This document shows positions 23,510-35,451 of a stretch of 64,000 bases of DNA, in pieces (the first letter of the stretch is position 1; each line of letters opens with the position of its first letter). The notes below the pieces were generated by a model that saw only the letters and a program-made list of their open reading frames with translations, was not told the DNA's origin and did not search any database. This DNA comes from Purshia tridentata (Eukaryota > Streptophyta > Magnoliopsida > Rosales > Rosaceae): positions 30,602-94,601 of the forward strand of contig QANT01005784.1 in NCBI GenBank assembly GCA_003254885.1, in the 5' to 3' direction. The position numbers and the translations under genes were made by a program.

Positions 23510-26500
23510 ATGGCGGAAATGAAGCGATGGAGCGTCACCTACACCAAGCACATGAAGCAGAAGCGCAAGGTTTACCAAGACGGTTTCTTAGAGCTCCACG
23601 CCTCCACCAATAAGGTATTTCAATTTAATTCACACTTTTCAAACTAAACCGAAGTTTACTTCAATTTTCCTTTTGTTTTAATTTAAATTTCGGATTCTGA
23701 TGCGCAGATGTTACTGTACGACGACTGTGAGAAGCTCTTGGAGTGCAGGATCTTGAAGAAAGACGAAGCAGTTAGCTGCGGCGAAACACTCGCATTCAAT
23801 GCTTTTCTCGTTGACGTGAACGAAGCAGCTGGCGGAGATCACAAGCCTATACCTGGTTTCAATTCTCAAGGCAAAGATATGAAATTCAATGAGAAACGCG
23901 CGAAACCGTTTATGAATGGTTCAGTATCTATTGCTGTTATTATTAATATATACAGTTTTCGCTTCCTAGGTTTTCAGTCACCGACTTTGTGATTTCTACA
24001 GGAAATAAGCCACAGCTGAATCTGAGTCCGTCGCAAAAGATTATTAGAGGTTAGTGTAATGCCTCTATATATTATCTTATTTCAAATAGCAATTAATTAC
24101 AAAGTGATTGTTTGCGTTACTTTGAGCTCCGAGATGGGTTTAACGTGTCTAGTTTGACTGCATCTCTATCATTGAAATTAATTCTGCCACAAGCAAAGCT
24201 ATTGCGTAAGCTTATTCAAGTGTCCCGATTCCCCACATATTCATGGCAACATGTGTAACTTAATTGTGGTTTTATGTTTGAGTCTATATAGCTTGGCACA
24301 CGTTTAACTGTTTTTACATTTCAGAGTTTAAGAAGAAGGAAGTACAGTTACACAAATATGGTGCAGCACAGAGTAGTCCAGAAACAATAAAAAGTAGCAA
24401 AACAGGTTAGTTTGAGAATTGGCAGCGCTTTAAGTAAAAGAAATTTTTTACTTTAAAATGATGTAGCATTATAGAATTTTGCAAGTTCTACACTGGCAGC
24501 TGTTTACAAGTCTTTTAATTTTTATCTGGGAGTTGCTTCACATTTGTATGCATTAATTTGATTATTGTGTCATGGTTTCTATTCTCCATCCCATCTCTTT
24601 CCCCCCCCCCCCCCCCCCCCCCCCCCCCACAAAAAAAACAAAAACCCACCCACCCAAATTAAAGTTGTGACACCCTTTTACATTGTAGAATGGCAGGTTC
24701 TGTACACCACACAACTAACTCAAAAGGCCAAGAAGTATCATGATGGTTTCTTACGACTTTCAATTTCTGGGGCTCATGGAAGGCAGGTTGACTTATCCTA
24801 CTATCCTTCTATTCTTCTTCACAAGTCCATCTTCTTATTTGTTGGTCTCAATAACTGACAACTCAACCATCTTTTTTTAGTTACCAATCTGTATTTTTTT
24901 TTTTTCCTTCTCTTACATAAATCCTTAAGTCACTCCTTAATTATGTAAGTAATTGCAAATAGATTTACCATAAAGGCAAAATTGATGCTCAGGATTTACT
25001 TTTTCCGTGTCTGTTTAGATAATACTGTTGGATTCAAGCAGAAAACACTTAGATAGCAGGTTCCTTAAGAAAGATGAAGTGATAGCATCCAGTGAATCGA
25101 TTGCATTTGATGGTCATTTGGTTGAAATTGGAGAACATGAAGGAGATCATAAACCCATGAAAGATTTTCATTTCAAAGAACATAAGCGTAATGTTTTTGG
25201 GGAAGCAGGAATAAAGCATGGACAGCAGAATGGTGTTAGCACTGACAAAGCTGCTGGAAAAGGTTAGTAAGTGAAGTAATATTTGTCCCTTATAATATAA
25301 ACTTTGCATTCTCTGAATGTGACTGCTTAAATTTCTTTTTTGTTTTTTCCCCCATTTGGTCCCAGGTTGATTTTTTTTTCTTTCTTTCCCTTTTTCAAAT
25401 TTAGAATGGAAGGTCCTGTACACTGCACAATTAACTCAAAAGGCCAAAAAGTACCATGATGGTTTCTTACAGATCAAAATGTGTGGCTCCCTTGCGAGGC
25501 AGGTATATTATATGAAACTTTAGATGTTTTCACAATGTACTCTTGTTTGTTGGTCTCACGCCCAACACAGTATGATATATCTGATTGCAAAAGTTTGATT
25601 TTGTTTTCTACTGCTGGTTTCACTTTCCACCAAACTTGATGCATACAGTTCTATATTTGATCCTGTTCAGGCCATGCTGTTTGATGCAACTAGGACACTC
25701 TTAGATACCAAGTTCCTCAAAAAAGATGAAGATATAAGATCTGGTGAATCATTTACATTTGGTGCTCATTTGGTTGACATTGGTGAACCTGAAGGAAATC
25801 ATGAAGCTCCAGTCGATTTCAATGTTCAACAAAATGATTGCCATGTTCAGAAAACAGGGAAATCGGATGGGGAAGATGATTGTCTTATAGTCGATAATTT
25901 TGATGTAAAAGGTTAGTGTGATATATGTATATATTGTTTGGTTTTTAGTTTTTCTTAAAGCAATTTTCATGGTTGTTATCTACTAGATCTTTCTTTCTAT
26001 TTCTTGTAACTGATTTAGAGGTTTCCACCTTGCCTATAGTCCTGACATCTTGCTCTTGAACTCCATGAAAATTCATTACTTAAATGTTACTTTAACCTTT
26101 AATATCAGATCTTGGAAATAATCAACTCGTAGATGCTCATCACCAGAAGTTAAGTCTTGAATGAACTACCTTCTGACCTAAAGTAAAAGGAAATGGTTTT
26201 GATGTCGTGCATAGTTTGAATTAGTGTATGTGTGTTCCAAATTAAGAATTAACAAGTTGAGATCATATAGTGGAAGAGATCAACTGAGGTTATGCTGGCA
26301 CAGTTTGGATACCTATAAGGCTATAAACTCATAGTAGGATAGCGATTGCACTTTGCACATAAGGATACCCTTGGTTTTGTGAGAATTATTCCACTATGAT
26401 ACTGATTGCACTTATATTCTCTAAAATGCAGAGTGGCATGCTCTATACACCACTCAGATTACTCAGAAGGCCAAAAAGTACCACAGTGGCATCCTCAGAC

Positions 26501-28268
26501 TTGCCTTTTCTGGTTCTTACTGTAAGCAGGTTGTTTACATTTATCTTGAACTCCCTGCCACAGATGTTGCTTTCATATTCATGGGCCATTTCTGTTGCAT
26601 GTATCACATGGCCCACATCTGCGCTTTGCATGGGATCACATAAGCTTTTCTGAAGTCATGTCATTTTTGTCAACAGATGAATTCAAAATTAGCTTCTGAC
26701 TTTGTGAATCATTGTATATATTTCAGGTTACGTTACTTAGTGAAGATAAAACCAAGCTGAGCAGTAAGTATGTCAGTTTATCAGAAGATATACGAACAGG
26801 ATGTACATTTGAGCTACCAAAATATTTGGTGGAGATTGATAGACCGTGTGAAACTGCTAAAGGTATATATGGGGCTGTTATAATATGCTAATTTAGACAT
26901 CAATGCTTGTGAAGCTCTTGATCTTGTCTCCTGCATTCGTTTTGGCCTGAAGGTGAAGGAAAATCTCACAACATAACTTGTTTGAAAAAAGCTCCAGACT
27001 TAAATCTCAACATTGACAGTGTAGAGGAAACAAAATCAAACAGGAGAGTCCATACAAACAAGCCTTTACGTGATGGTGAGTCTAGCGTTACTTGGTGAAT
27101 CATATACAACAATCTTTTTGGTCCTGGGGGTAGGTTTGGGGAATTTTGATGTGTGTACGTGCGGTGTCTTTATTTGGATCATAATGCATTGCTGATTGGT
27201 ATATCTGCTTCCATCTGTGCAGCAAATCAGATTTTGTCCATTCTCCAAAAACCTATGGCTCAGGAGGGCAAAGTTGTAGGTCATGCTGATAACAGCACGA
27301 CAAGACCAGTTTCTTCCAATAAGGGGTCTCAAGTTTCAGATGCTATAACATTGGATATGTCTGAAGATGGTCAACCATCAGAATCTTCGCAACCACATCA
27401 TATATCAGTTGAAAATATAGAACCAAGCGGAAAGATAGACACTGAAAATCTCCCTGATCTTATGTCTTTCAAAGGCAAGTTCTATAAGAAGTTTTCATCC
27501 TTGCATCAACATTCACTTCTATATTGTCTGAAATTAGTTACTCAGAATTTGACCGTGGAAATTCAATTTAATTTGGACTGTGCAGCAATATCCAGTGGGA
27601 GTGGCAATGAGTTAACTGAGGAAATTGACACCGGAAACTCCCACCAGGTCTAGACTGTTATTCCCCATTGTATCTATGTACTGCCACTTTTTTAATTGTA
27701 CTATTTATAATTGGATTACTCTGCCTCTTTCACATTTAGATCCTTATTAGCCACGGAATAAAATGCATAAGCGACCAGGTTAAAGCTGCAGGCTGCAGCC
27801 AGATCATTTAAGAACATAAAACCAAGAAGTTTGGATTTATGTAGTCGAATCCAATCGATGAAGTATTCATATTACTAAAGTATATCTAGAATCATGCTAT
27901 GGCATGCTATGGCAGGACCTTATACAATGTTTCACCTGACCACTGTTATATTTCATGAAATTTATGAAAACAGCACATGTTGCATAGCTCTTATTTATTT
28001 TACAATTCATTGTACTCTTATAGCATCTATCTATCTGTAAAATTTGTAGCTTTTATCAATGTATTGTGTTTGCAATTGTTTCAAACAGCTTTTTTCAGAC
28101 CATGTGGAAGCTGACACTAGAGAGCATGACAAAGCATATTTTTGTGACAAATCAGGTTCGAGTTTTGGTGCTTCTCATGATGCTGCTGATGAGAAAAAGA
28201 GTAGTACTGAGGAGCTTACTTGTTCAACGGAAATGAAAGACTGCCCAAGTTTTGATCTTGGGTTTTAA
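23510..28268 (+). CDS. Protein with four tandem DUF2439 (ZGRF1/Mte1 N-terminal) domains
   Basis: Fourteen exons: 23510-23614, 23708-23918, 24002-24049, 24325-24405, 24689-24786, 25019-25262, 25405-25502, 25671-25911, 26432-26529, 26727-26862, 26953-27075, 27223-27474, 27586-27647, 28089-28268 (658 aa). Four copies of one domain start near residues 7, 149, 263 and 376. Each has W-x-V/A-x-Y-T, TQKAKKYHDGFL (KQKRKVYQDGFL in copy 1), a basic-acidic LKKDE (not in copy 4), and a GE-S/T-FxxHLVxI-type end. This matches DUF2439, found at the N-terminus of the repair helicase ZGRF1 and in fungal Mte1/Dbl2, which act on D-loops with Mph1-type helicases. Here no GRF zinc finger or helicase follows: the C-terminal 200 residues are low-complexity, and the next gene lies on the other strand. 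All junctions are GT-AG except a probable GC-AG intron after exon 12. A genome-stability role is inference from the domain only. Confidence 0.88.
24601..24628. repeat. Homopolymer of 28 C in an intron
   Basis: A run of 28 cytosines 60 bp upstream of exon 5 of the DUF2439 gene. Length is error-prone in sequencing. Such a tract can form an i-motif, or a G-quadruplex on the other strand. Confidence 0.85.
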
Positions 28269-28614
28269 ACAACTTTACCTGGCAATTTCCTTTGAATGTG
28301 TTCTGCGGTAGCGTGACACTTCCATTTTGAGGAGCTCCTTTGCAAAAGTCAAAAGGAATGACTGCCTAATGAAATAGCAACCCAATACACTGTGTACTCT
28401 GATCAATTGTCTTGTGTTTCATGATCATCAAAAGTGAAATTATTTTATAGAGTTGGATAATGATTAACGAGTAGTTTATATATAACATCACATAAAATTC
28501 TAAAAATGAGATCCAAAGAAACCAATGATTTAAAACTTGGTAGCAAGGATAACAAAAGCCTGAAGGAGTAAACTGAACTTCTGATAGGCCTCTACCACTT
28601 TCTGTTTTGTTCTC
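28269..28614. other. Tail-to-tail 3' region DUF2439 gene / ABIL
   Basis: 346 bp between the two stop codons of converging genes. It must hold both 3' UTRs, which may overlap. No further gene is seen. Confidence 0.6.
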
Positions 28615-30991
28615 TCAATTCTCATCCAAATATTTGTACAATATGGCATCCTTTCTAGAGTTGCGCAAGCTGAGCGAAGCCTTGAGACGTCTATTTCTGC
28701 CAAAATTCTGTTCAGTATCTTTGGTCCTGTCTCTTTCACCTTGAAGAGACAATGAAACTGATCTCCTTGTCTGCGGCTCTAATGGGTACTGCAAATATAA
28801 TAGAATGTCTATTCTTAATTTCATAGCATTTTTAGTATTTCCTTTTGAATTTTGTATTAAATCCTAAAAAAAGATGAGAGCATTATAGTAGATGTTTTAA
28901 TATTTAGATTAGAAACCAAGGATTGCTAAGACAAGGAGATGATCCAATTCGTACTTCATTATTCAACATTCTGCAGTTGGCACTGCTTACCCTCTGTTTG
29001 ATACTAGAAGAACAGTTCATAGTGACTGATCTCTTGACAACAGTGCCAAAACGTCCAAGTAGAAACCGATTGGGTGAGACTGCTTGTTTCTCTGATTTTA
29101 TGGGGGAAAAAATCAAAATAAATAACTGCATAAAGATTATAGCATATCCAACAAAATGCCACCAACATATTAAGGTCAGGAATAATATTTGTATAATGAA
29201 AAAATGTAAAACACATTTATACAAACCATGTTTGGATGCAAATCTTGGGAACTGCAATGCTCTGGGTGAAGAATGTGGAGAGTGTAATGCAGAATACTCT
29301 GAACTGCATCAGAAATACAGCACAGACTCTGTGAAGTTCAGACTCAAAATAAGTTGGCAATTATGTTGAAAAACATTGTGTTCATAACATTTACCTGAAA
29401 ATTGTTGGAGAGGTCTCCCTAGTTGTTGCTTCAGCAAAATATTCACATAAACAAATCATCAGCTTTTACTTAGTAACTTGAACAACAGATATAAATGATT
29501 GCAAGCTACCTCATCAATTGTTGAGGTGTTAAGGTAGCAGAAATGAGGTTTGTAGTCTCAAATTCCATTATCTTCTCATAATAAATACAATGGTAGGAAT
29601 GAAATGAATACCAGTATTAATCTCAAACAAATCCTCTTCAGCACTTTGATATACTATAGCAGACTGGCCAACAGCATCCATGGTTGCTCCAACTGAACAC
29701 AAAATGAAACCAAGTAAATTGTGCCCTAAATTTTTCTTTTCAATCAAACTCAAGAATGTAATTATAGAAAGGAAACTTCAAAGAGTACCAATATGATGTC
29801 AATGTGATAAAAAGAAGATAAGAGCATAATTTGCCTGGAATGATGTATCGCTTATGGTGCTTAGGATATTTTATGGGTAACGAATGTTGGACGAAACCCC
29901 CTTGATCGATGAAGCCTTGGCACGTCTTCAGTCGCTGGGATTCCGGAAAATTGAATGAGTTAAAAATTAAAAGAGGAAAATGTCCAAACTCCTACCATTC
30001 TAAAATTCTTAACTAGCCTAGTTGATAATAAATCAAATATTATGTTAAAATGTAGTATGCACAAAGTAGTCCCATGTTTTGTTGAATTGGAGAAGGTAAG
30101 ACTGTCCTCACCATCCTTGAAGAATTGAACTTATAAGTTCATAAGGTAATAGCGAAGAGAACAGAAGGACTCTACCTGTTCAATGCAAGAGAGCCTATGC
30201 TCAGTTTCTGAAACTTCTCTGACTTGTTCATCCATAAATCCATTGACCTTATATGCCATTGAACCCAAGTGATCCACAGTATTGATAACTGCTTTGATGA
30301 CATAATCTTTCAAGGTCTCCACCACTCTGTTTTATAGAATCAATATTTAAGAGCTTAGTATGATATAGGAAAAAGTTACAAGGGAACAATAATATCCCAT
30401 CTCTCAAGTCTCAATACATTGCAATTTTGTCTAGAATAAACAGTGAGTAGATAAAAGGGTGCAAAAAAATCTCACAATTGTTTTTGGTCCTCTTTGCTGT
30501 AAGATTTTTCGAAATATTCAGCTGCTGAGTACAACTGTTTCCTCAGATTCTTCAATTCCTAAATTCCCAAATGACTTCAGAATTTTTTGTGACCGAATTA
30601 AAAAACATCTCATAATGTTATATACTTTCCTGAAATGAATGATTAATCTTTACACTTCAAAGATAATACCATCATTTATTTGGTAGATAACACCAAAAAA
30701 TTGGGTATTTTCCTCAATCCTACATTCTTTTTGTAATATGAGTTACGAGAAACATCATATAATAAGTAAAACATTGATTTTTTATATGAATAAGACTTTG
30801 TATACCCACTAAATAAATAGACACTTGATGGTGAATTGCCTTCCAACTCTAAAACATTAAGATAAATGATTAGATGAGAGACACACATTCAGATTCTCTG
30901 AAAAGAGCACCCTCTGCTGCATGAAAAGTTCTTCATGGTGAGAAGCTTCTTTTGGGGTTGAAACTGAAGAGAAAGAAGTCATCCTCTGCAT
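28615..30991 (-). CDS. ABIL2: ABI-like protein (ABIL), SCAR/WAVE complex subunit
   Basis: Nine exons on the minus strand: 30991-30887, 30558-30476, 30326-30176, 29934-29835, 29692-29612, 29428-29395, 29303-29227, 29091-28991, 28788-28615 (301 aa). The N-terminal half is the Abi helical homology region: LRKQLYSAAEYFEKSY, VVETLKDYVIKAVINTVDHL and HHKRYIIP. The middle has GATMDAVGQSA and SAEEDLFEINT. A basic C-terminus ends KDAILYKYLDEN, as in plant ABILs. Family knowledge: ABIL is a subunit of the SCAR/WAVE complex that activates ARP2/3 actin nucleation. Plant ABILs lack the SH3 domain of animal Abi, and none is seen here. Intron 4 has a GC donor (CCAG|GCAAAT). Exon 1 uses a weak donor (AAT|GTGTGT). 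A second in-frame ATG (30982) could also serve as start. The family is secure; the paralogue (ABIL2/3) is less so. Confidence 0.9.
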
Positions 30992-32861
30992 ATTGGGTAT
31001 TCTTTTTGCCTCCTACAACATTTTTACAGAAAAAATGATTCTGGAATAAGTTAGACCTGCCTTAACCCCTCAAACCAGAAAAACAAAGCCATGCTAATAT
31101 GAAAAGCAAAAATCATCTGGGAATAGAAAACTCAGATGTTAATTCCCAGATTTCTCTTTGTTGTGAAAATCATTTTGGACTAGAGAAAACCATGATGCTT
31201 TACTGAAAACAAGGTGGCTTCTTTTATTTAAAAAAACCAAAGAAATGGTAGATAAAAAATTCAATTCTACATATATCATTTATAAAATCAAAGGACCGAT
31301 TATAAGAGAAGTTTATAATAACTCTGCAACTATCACAGAATTTTACTGGTTTCAAGATTCTCTAAGAACATAGCCTAACCAAAAAGCGTAACGTTCAAAG
31401 CAAACAGAGAAGGTTCAATACAGAACCAACTACAAGTTTTGAGGTAAAGAGCACACACCTGGGTGCAATCCAAAACTCAGTTCACACTCAAACTCAATAC
31501 TCTAAATAAGCACCCCAAGTGTTAAGAAGTGCAAAAGAAAATTAATTGGTCCTCATTTCTGGAATAGTAAGTCTTTTTTTGACAAGAAACTCTCAACATA
31601 AAGATTATAAGAAGATACTGAAGACTTTTCAATCAGATCCCCTCTGTAGAAGTGCATGTAAAATAGTGAGAGCATCACTTGTAAACCATCTTTATCAGAT
31701 CACATATTCTTGAAAGCAAAATAACAAAATATGTCACTAATTATTTTGGTTGGAATGGTTAATATTGGTTCGTTTGGAAGTGGGAAAAGTCTAATAAGTT
31801 CATTAAAAACAAGCCACTTGTCAGCCATGTGGTGGTATAATTATTTTCAAACCTGGGACCAGCAAGTTGATAGGAAAAAAGTGGGTCTTGAACTTGATCT
31901 TAACTTGCACAAGGGAAAGAGTCGATTAGATGTTTGCTAACTTGGGTGCAGAAAGTTACGTGGCATAAATAGGTCATGCTTTTTTAGCTCATAAATATTT
32001 AATCCAGTGGTTCAACCTATGATGTCCTACCTATACGAGCCAACTACTTAGCTCTTTGAATTCATGCGTGTATGAACAAATCACTATTACTGCATTTATT
32101 TTGGTAGAAAGAGAGGATGAATGTAAAAGGGCAGAATACAAGACATTCAATCAAATGGCAGTTGAAGGTTCGATATCAAACCGTTGGATTTATATGGAAT
32201 TGATAATGGAACTGATGGGCACACAACGGCCATCGAATCAAACCTCCATTCGTTAGCAGGGTCTCTTTTGGATAGACAAAGGATGAAAAGTCCTATTCAA
32301 GTGCTTGAGCATTGGATTCACTCTCCCTATTGGACTATACTGTAGATATCACGCTAAACTGTACTGAGTGGTTAGATGCAAAGCTTTTAAGGCTCTTCGA
32401 ACGATTTAAGCATAGTTATTATACAGCCCAGCACAATTTTTTGACAATAACATAGTCTAGTATATTACAATTAAGTATAGTCCAATCTAGTTCAATACAA
32501 CATCCCAAACAAAGACTTGATATCTTAGGCAATGATTCAAGCAGTAAATTAGTGCTTGACATGAATGATTGATTTATATCTTGGCATGTCAATGAGCTTA
32601 ATATGGTTTCTCTTATTCTTTTTCCAACTGATAAGTACTGGACAGAAACATTCTAAATAATGAAAAAGTATTAAACCCTCAATGCTTAGAACATGAATGC
32701 TGAAAAAAATTATTGCCACCAAAGTGGCCAAATTAAAATACAAAGTACACCAATTTTGAGTTCATACTAAATCGAGAAGATGATTTTTGAAGTAACAGTA
32801 TCAGCGACAGTTGTTGGGTATTGTGAATAACAAAACAAACAACCACATGCGGCAGCTTTCT
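30992..32861. other. Intergenic region ABIL / RPN12a
   Basis: 1.9 kb holding the ABIL promoter and leader (possibly with a 5' UTR intron near 31000-31460, inferred) and the RPN12a 3' end. Small open frames here show no family motifs. Confidence 0.55.
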
Positions 32862-35451
32862 TTACACAATCCGCTCCAACTCTCTTGCATAACTGAGCGT
32901 TTGGTTGATGAGCTGCAGAGAAGGTATCTCCTTGCAAGGTGCAGACTCCTTTGCCTTCTGGAAAAAGACGAAGCCATCCTTTACTTCCCACTCTGGATGA
33001 TCCTGTATTCACGGAACAGTCTTAAACATTGTACAACCAATGGAGAAAGGCAGCATATTTCTAGTGCTGGCGGGACTGGTTCCTTCATGCTATAGATATA
33101 GTTTATATTTCATTTATACTGAAAAACAAAGCCCTTGAGGCAATCATTTTTCTAGTTCAAATATTCACAAGTCCAAGGTCACAACTTGGGCAAGCAGATG
33201 GCTCAATTTTCTCTCTTTTTTTTTTTTTTTTTTTTTNCTTTTTTTTTTTTTTTTCTTTTCTGAACCACAAGGGCTTCACTCAATTCAAATAATTCGAAAC
33301 TTCTACATGGTGCCTTTCCCACCCAAGCCATTTTCAAGGGTATTTATATTCAATTGCTGCCAGAATGCTACAGTCATTGCTAATTTGCTGTGTGATTGTG
33401 AAAACAGAAGTCCAACTCCTCTGAAGCAGTTCAGTCAATTTGGATTTTGAAAAAAAAAAAAAAAACTAAAAATGTATAAATGTTACTGAGAAGGTTACCT
33501 CATTGACATATGCCAAAAGTTCACGGTCAGAAGAGAACAGCAACATTTGCTGTGCATCCTTAATCGAGAGAGAATCATATGCCTTCTCGCTGCATCCAGC
33601 TATCTCGTCTCTATAAGTGACAGAACAGATCAACCAATGAGAACCCAATAAAAGGAATTCATTTTATAAATAGATGCAAACATATGATTTGAAGAACTAA
33701 ACCACACAAAAATATGGAGATGATGGGATCATACCACCTACATATTCCTAGAAATGGAAACTGAACTGCAATAAAGGGGATTCTTTTTTCTTTTTTCAAA
33801 CAACTTTCAAATTCCCTCATTTACATTTTCTTGTCATTGGTTTTAAACAACTGTTGTCATTCATTCAAGTTTAATCACATATTAAAGTTAAACAAATTAC
33901 CTGACTGTTTTTGCCAGGAGATCCATAAAATAAACATAAGTCTCATGGGGCACTGTCTGACGAGCACTCAATACACGGTTGTAAGCCCCCTCCATAAAGG
34001 ATTGCTCCAATTCCACAGCATGCTGAATGCAAGGGTTCTCCAAAGCAGATGATGGAAGCAGTTCCAGTTCAGTATGGAATTCAGCAATTCTATTCTGGAC
34101 AAGGAGTCTCAACAGGTTGAGACCTAAAATTGGGTACTCTTGAGGGGATGGTGGAAGACGGTTACTGCTCCAAAAGAAATGTAAATTCATCAACAATCCT
34201 TCTAAATAAATTTTTTTTTTTTAAAAGCCAAGCAATTGATATAAGATAAACAGAATAATAACAGCATAGAGAAAAAGAGTCAACAGAAGCTCCAGTAGCA
34301 GCAGATGTGTTTCAATTACATGTTCCACTTACTTCAAAAATCACATCTAAAACCAAATAATATATGGGAGAATTTGTGTCAGGGGAGCAGATACATATAT
34401 CTTTATGACTGCTTGTGTGTGTTCATTTAAAAAAATTTGGCTTCTGCTCAACATATTCATACTAGGTGCCTCTATTTTTGCAGTAGAGGGTGAAATTCTT
34501 TTTTGATAACAAGTAAAGGGTCAACATTAGATAGCTTAAAGGGTTCAAAAGTTACCGAGCATCTGTGTAATAGGACTTCAACTGACAGAAATCTCTCTCG
34601 AATGCATCCTGATCTTCAATCTTCACACTAAGAATAACAGCATACTCATATATATCTCCTGAAAGTTCTCAAACAGAAAAACATTAAAAGAGGAGGTAAT
34701 TGGGATTAAACTAATGAAAACAACTACATCCATAAATAATGATGAAACTAGCAAACTCTTTTGGTAAGATATAATTAGGCCACACAATGGAGCATAAAAC
34801 CAATATTTCAGTCGGTGAAACATAAAAAGAATTCTATTGAATGCATCAACAGAAAAAGAAGAAGCAACATATTTGGGTCAAAATGTTACTTGCTAAAGTT
34901 AATTCATGCACCGCGTTGGGTGTGTCTTGGAACAATGGCGGCAGGCTTCTGAATTCAGTCAGCTTGACCTGCAAACAAACAGCCACGACCAACATCAGAA
35001 TCTATATATTTTCACATATAAACCAGCAAATATCTTAATAATGCCTTTACTCAAATGTCTATGAGCTAAATTTTATTTCCTGTAAGCATAACAACCAAGA
35101 CGACTAGTAACCCAAACCAAAACAAAATGTATCAGTTCTTCAAGTAATTTAAAGAATAAACAGCAAAAGACTAAAACATCACTCTGATTGATCCAAAAAC
35201 CTAATCACATCGCCGCAGCATACAAGAATATCCAATTTTGCATTAAGCAAAAGAAGAACAGAATAATAGTTACTAAAGCATGTAAAGAAGCAGCTCATAC
35301 TCTCAAATTTGGGCTAGAAATTAGGGTTTTGGAGGTTGCTAAGTACCTTGAGCTGGGAGAGAAGTTTCTCACAGGTATCGGAATCGTTTCGTACGGATGC
35401 CGCTTTCAATCGCTCGAAGAGCTGTGCCACCTCCGTCAGCTTTGGATCCAT
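32862..35451 (-). CDS. RPN12A: 26S proteasome non-ATPase subunit RPN12a (PSMD8)
   Basis: Six exons on the minus strand: 35451-35347, 34968-34890, 34658-34556, 34164-33901, 33610-33499, 33002-32862 (267 aa, the length of Arabidopsis RPN12a). It begins MDPKLTEVAQLFERLKAA and contains GLNLLRLLVQNRIAEFHTE, KHAVELEQ-like QHAVELEQSFMEGAYNRVL and YVYFMDLLAKTVRDEIAGC. It ends INQTLSYARELERIV. The C-terminal half (about residues 120-250) is the PCI domain. Family knowledge: a lid subunit of the 19S regulatory particle, one of the last to join the lid; the Arabidopsis mutant has altered cytokinin responses. All introns are GT-AG. A single N at 33237 in a T-rich tract lies in intron 5 and does not touch coding sequence. 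Confidence 0.97.
33237..33237. other. Single unresolved base in T-rich homopolymer
   Basis: One N inside a long T tract (about 33215-33255) in intron 5 of RPN12a. The tract length is probably unreliable. Confidence 0.95.
35321..35330 (-). promoter_or_regulatory. Telo-box in RPN12a intron 1
   Basis: The minus strand reads AAAACCCTAA, containing the plant telo-box AAACCCTAA, 16 bp inside the first intron. Telo-boxes near the 5' end are known from ribosomal, translation and other growth-linked genes. Role here is inferred. Confidence 0.4.

Noticed and set aside
28923-29369. 148-codon plus-strand open frame
   Set aside because: Antisense to ABIL exons 7 and 8 and their intron. The minus-strand exons give conserved ABIL sequence.
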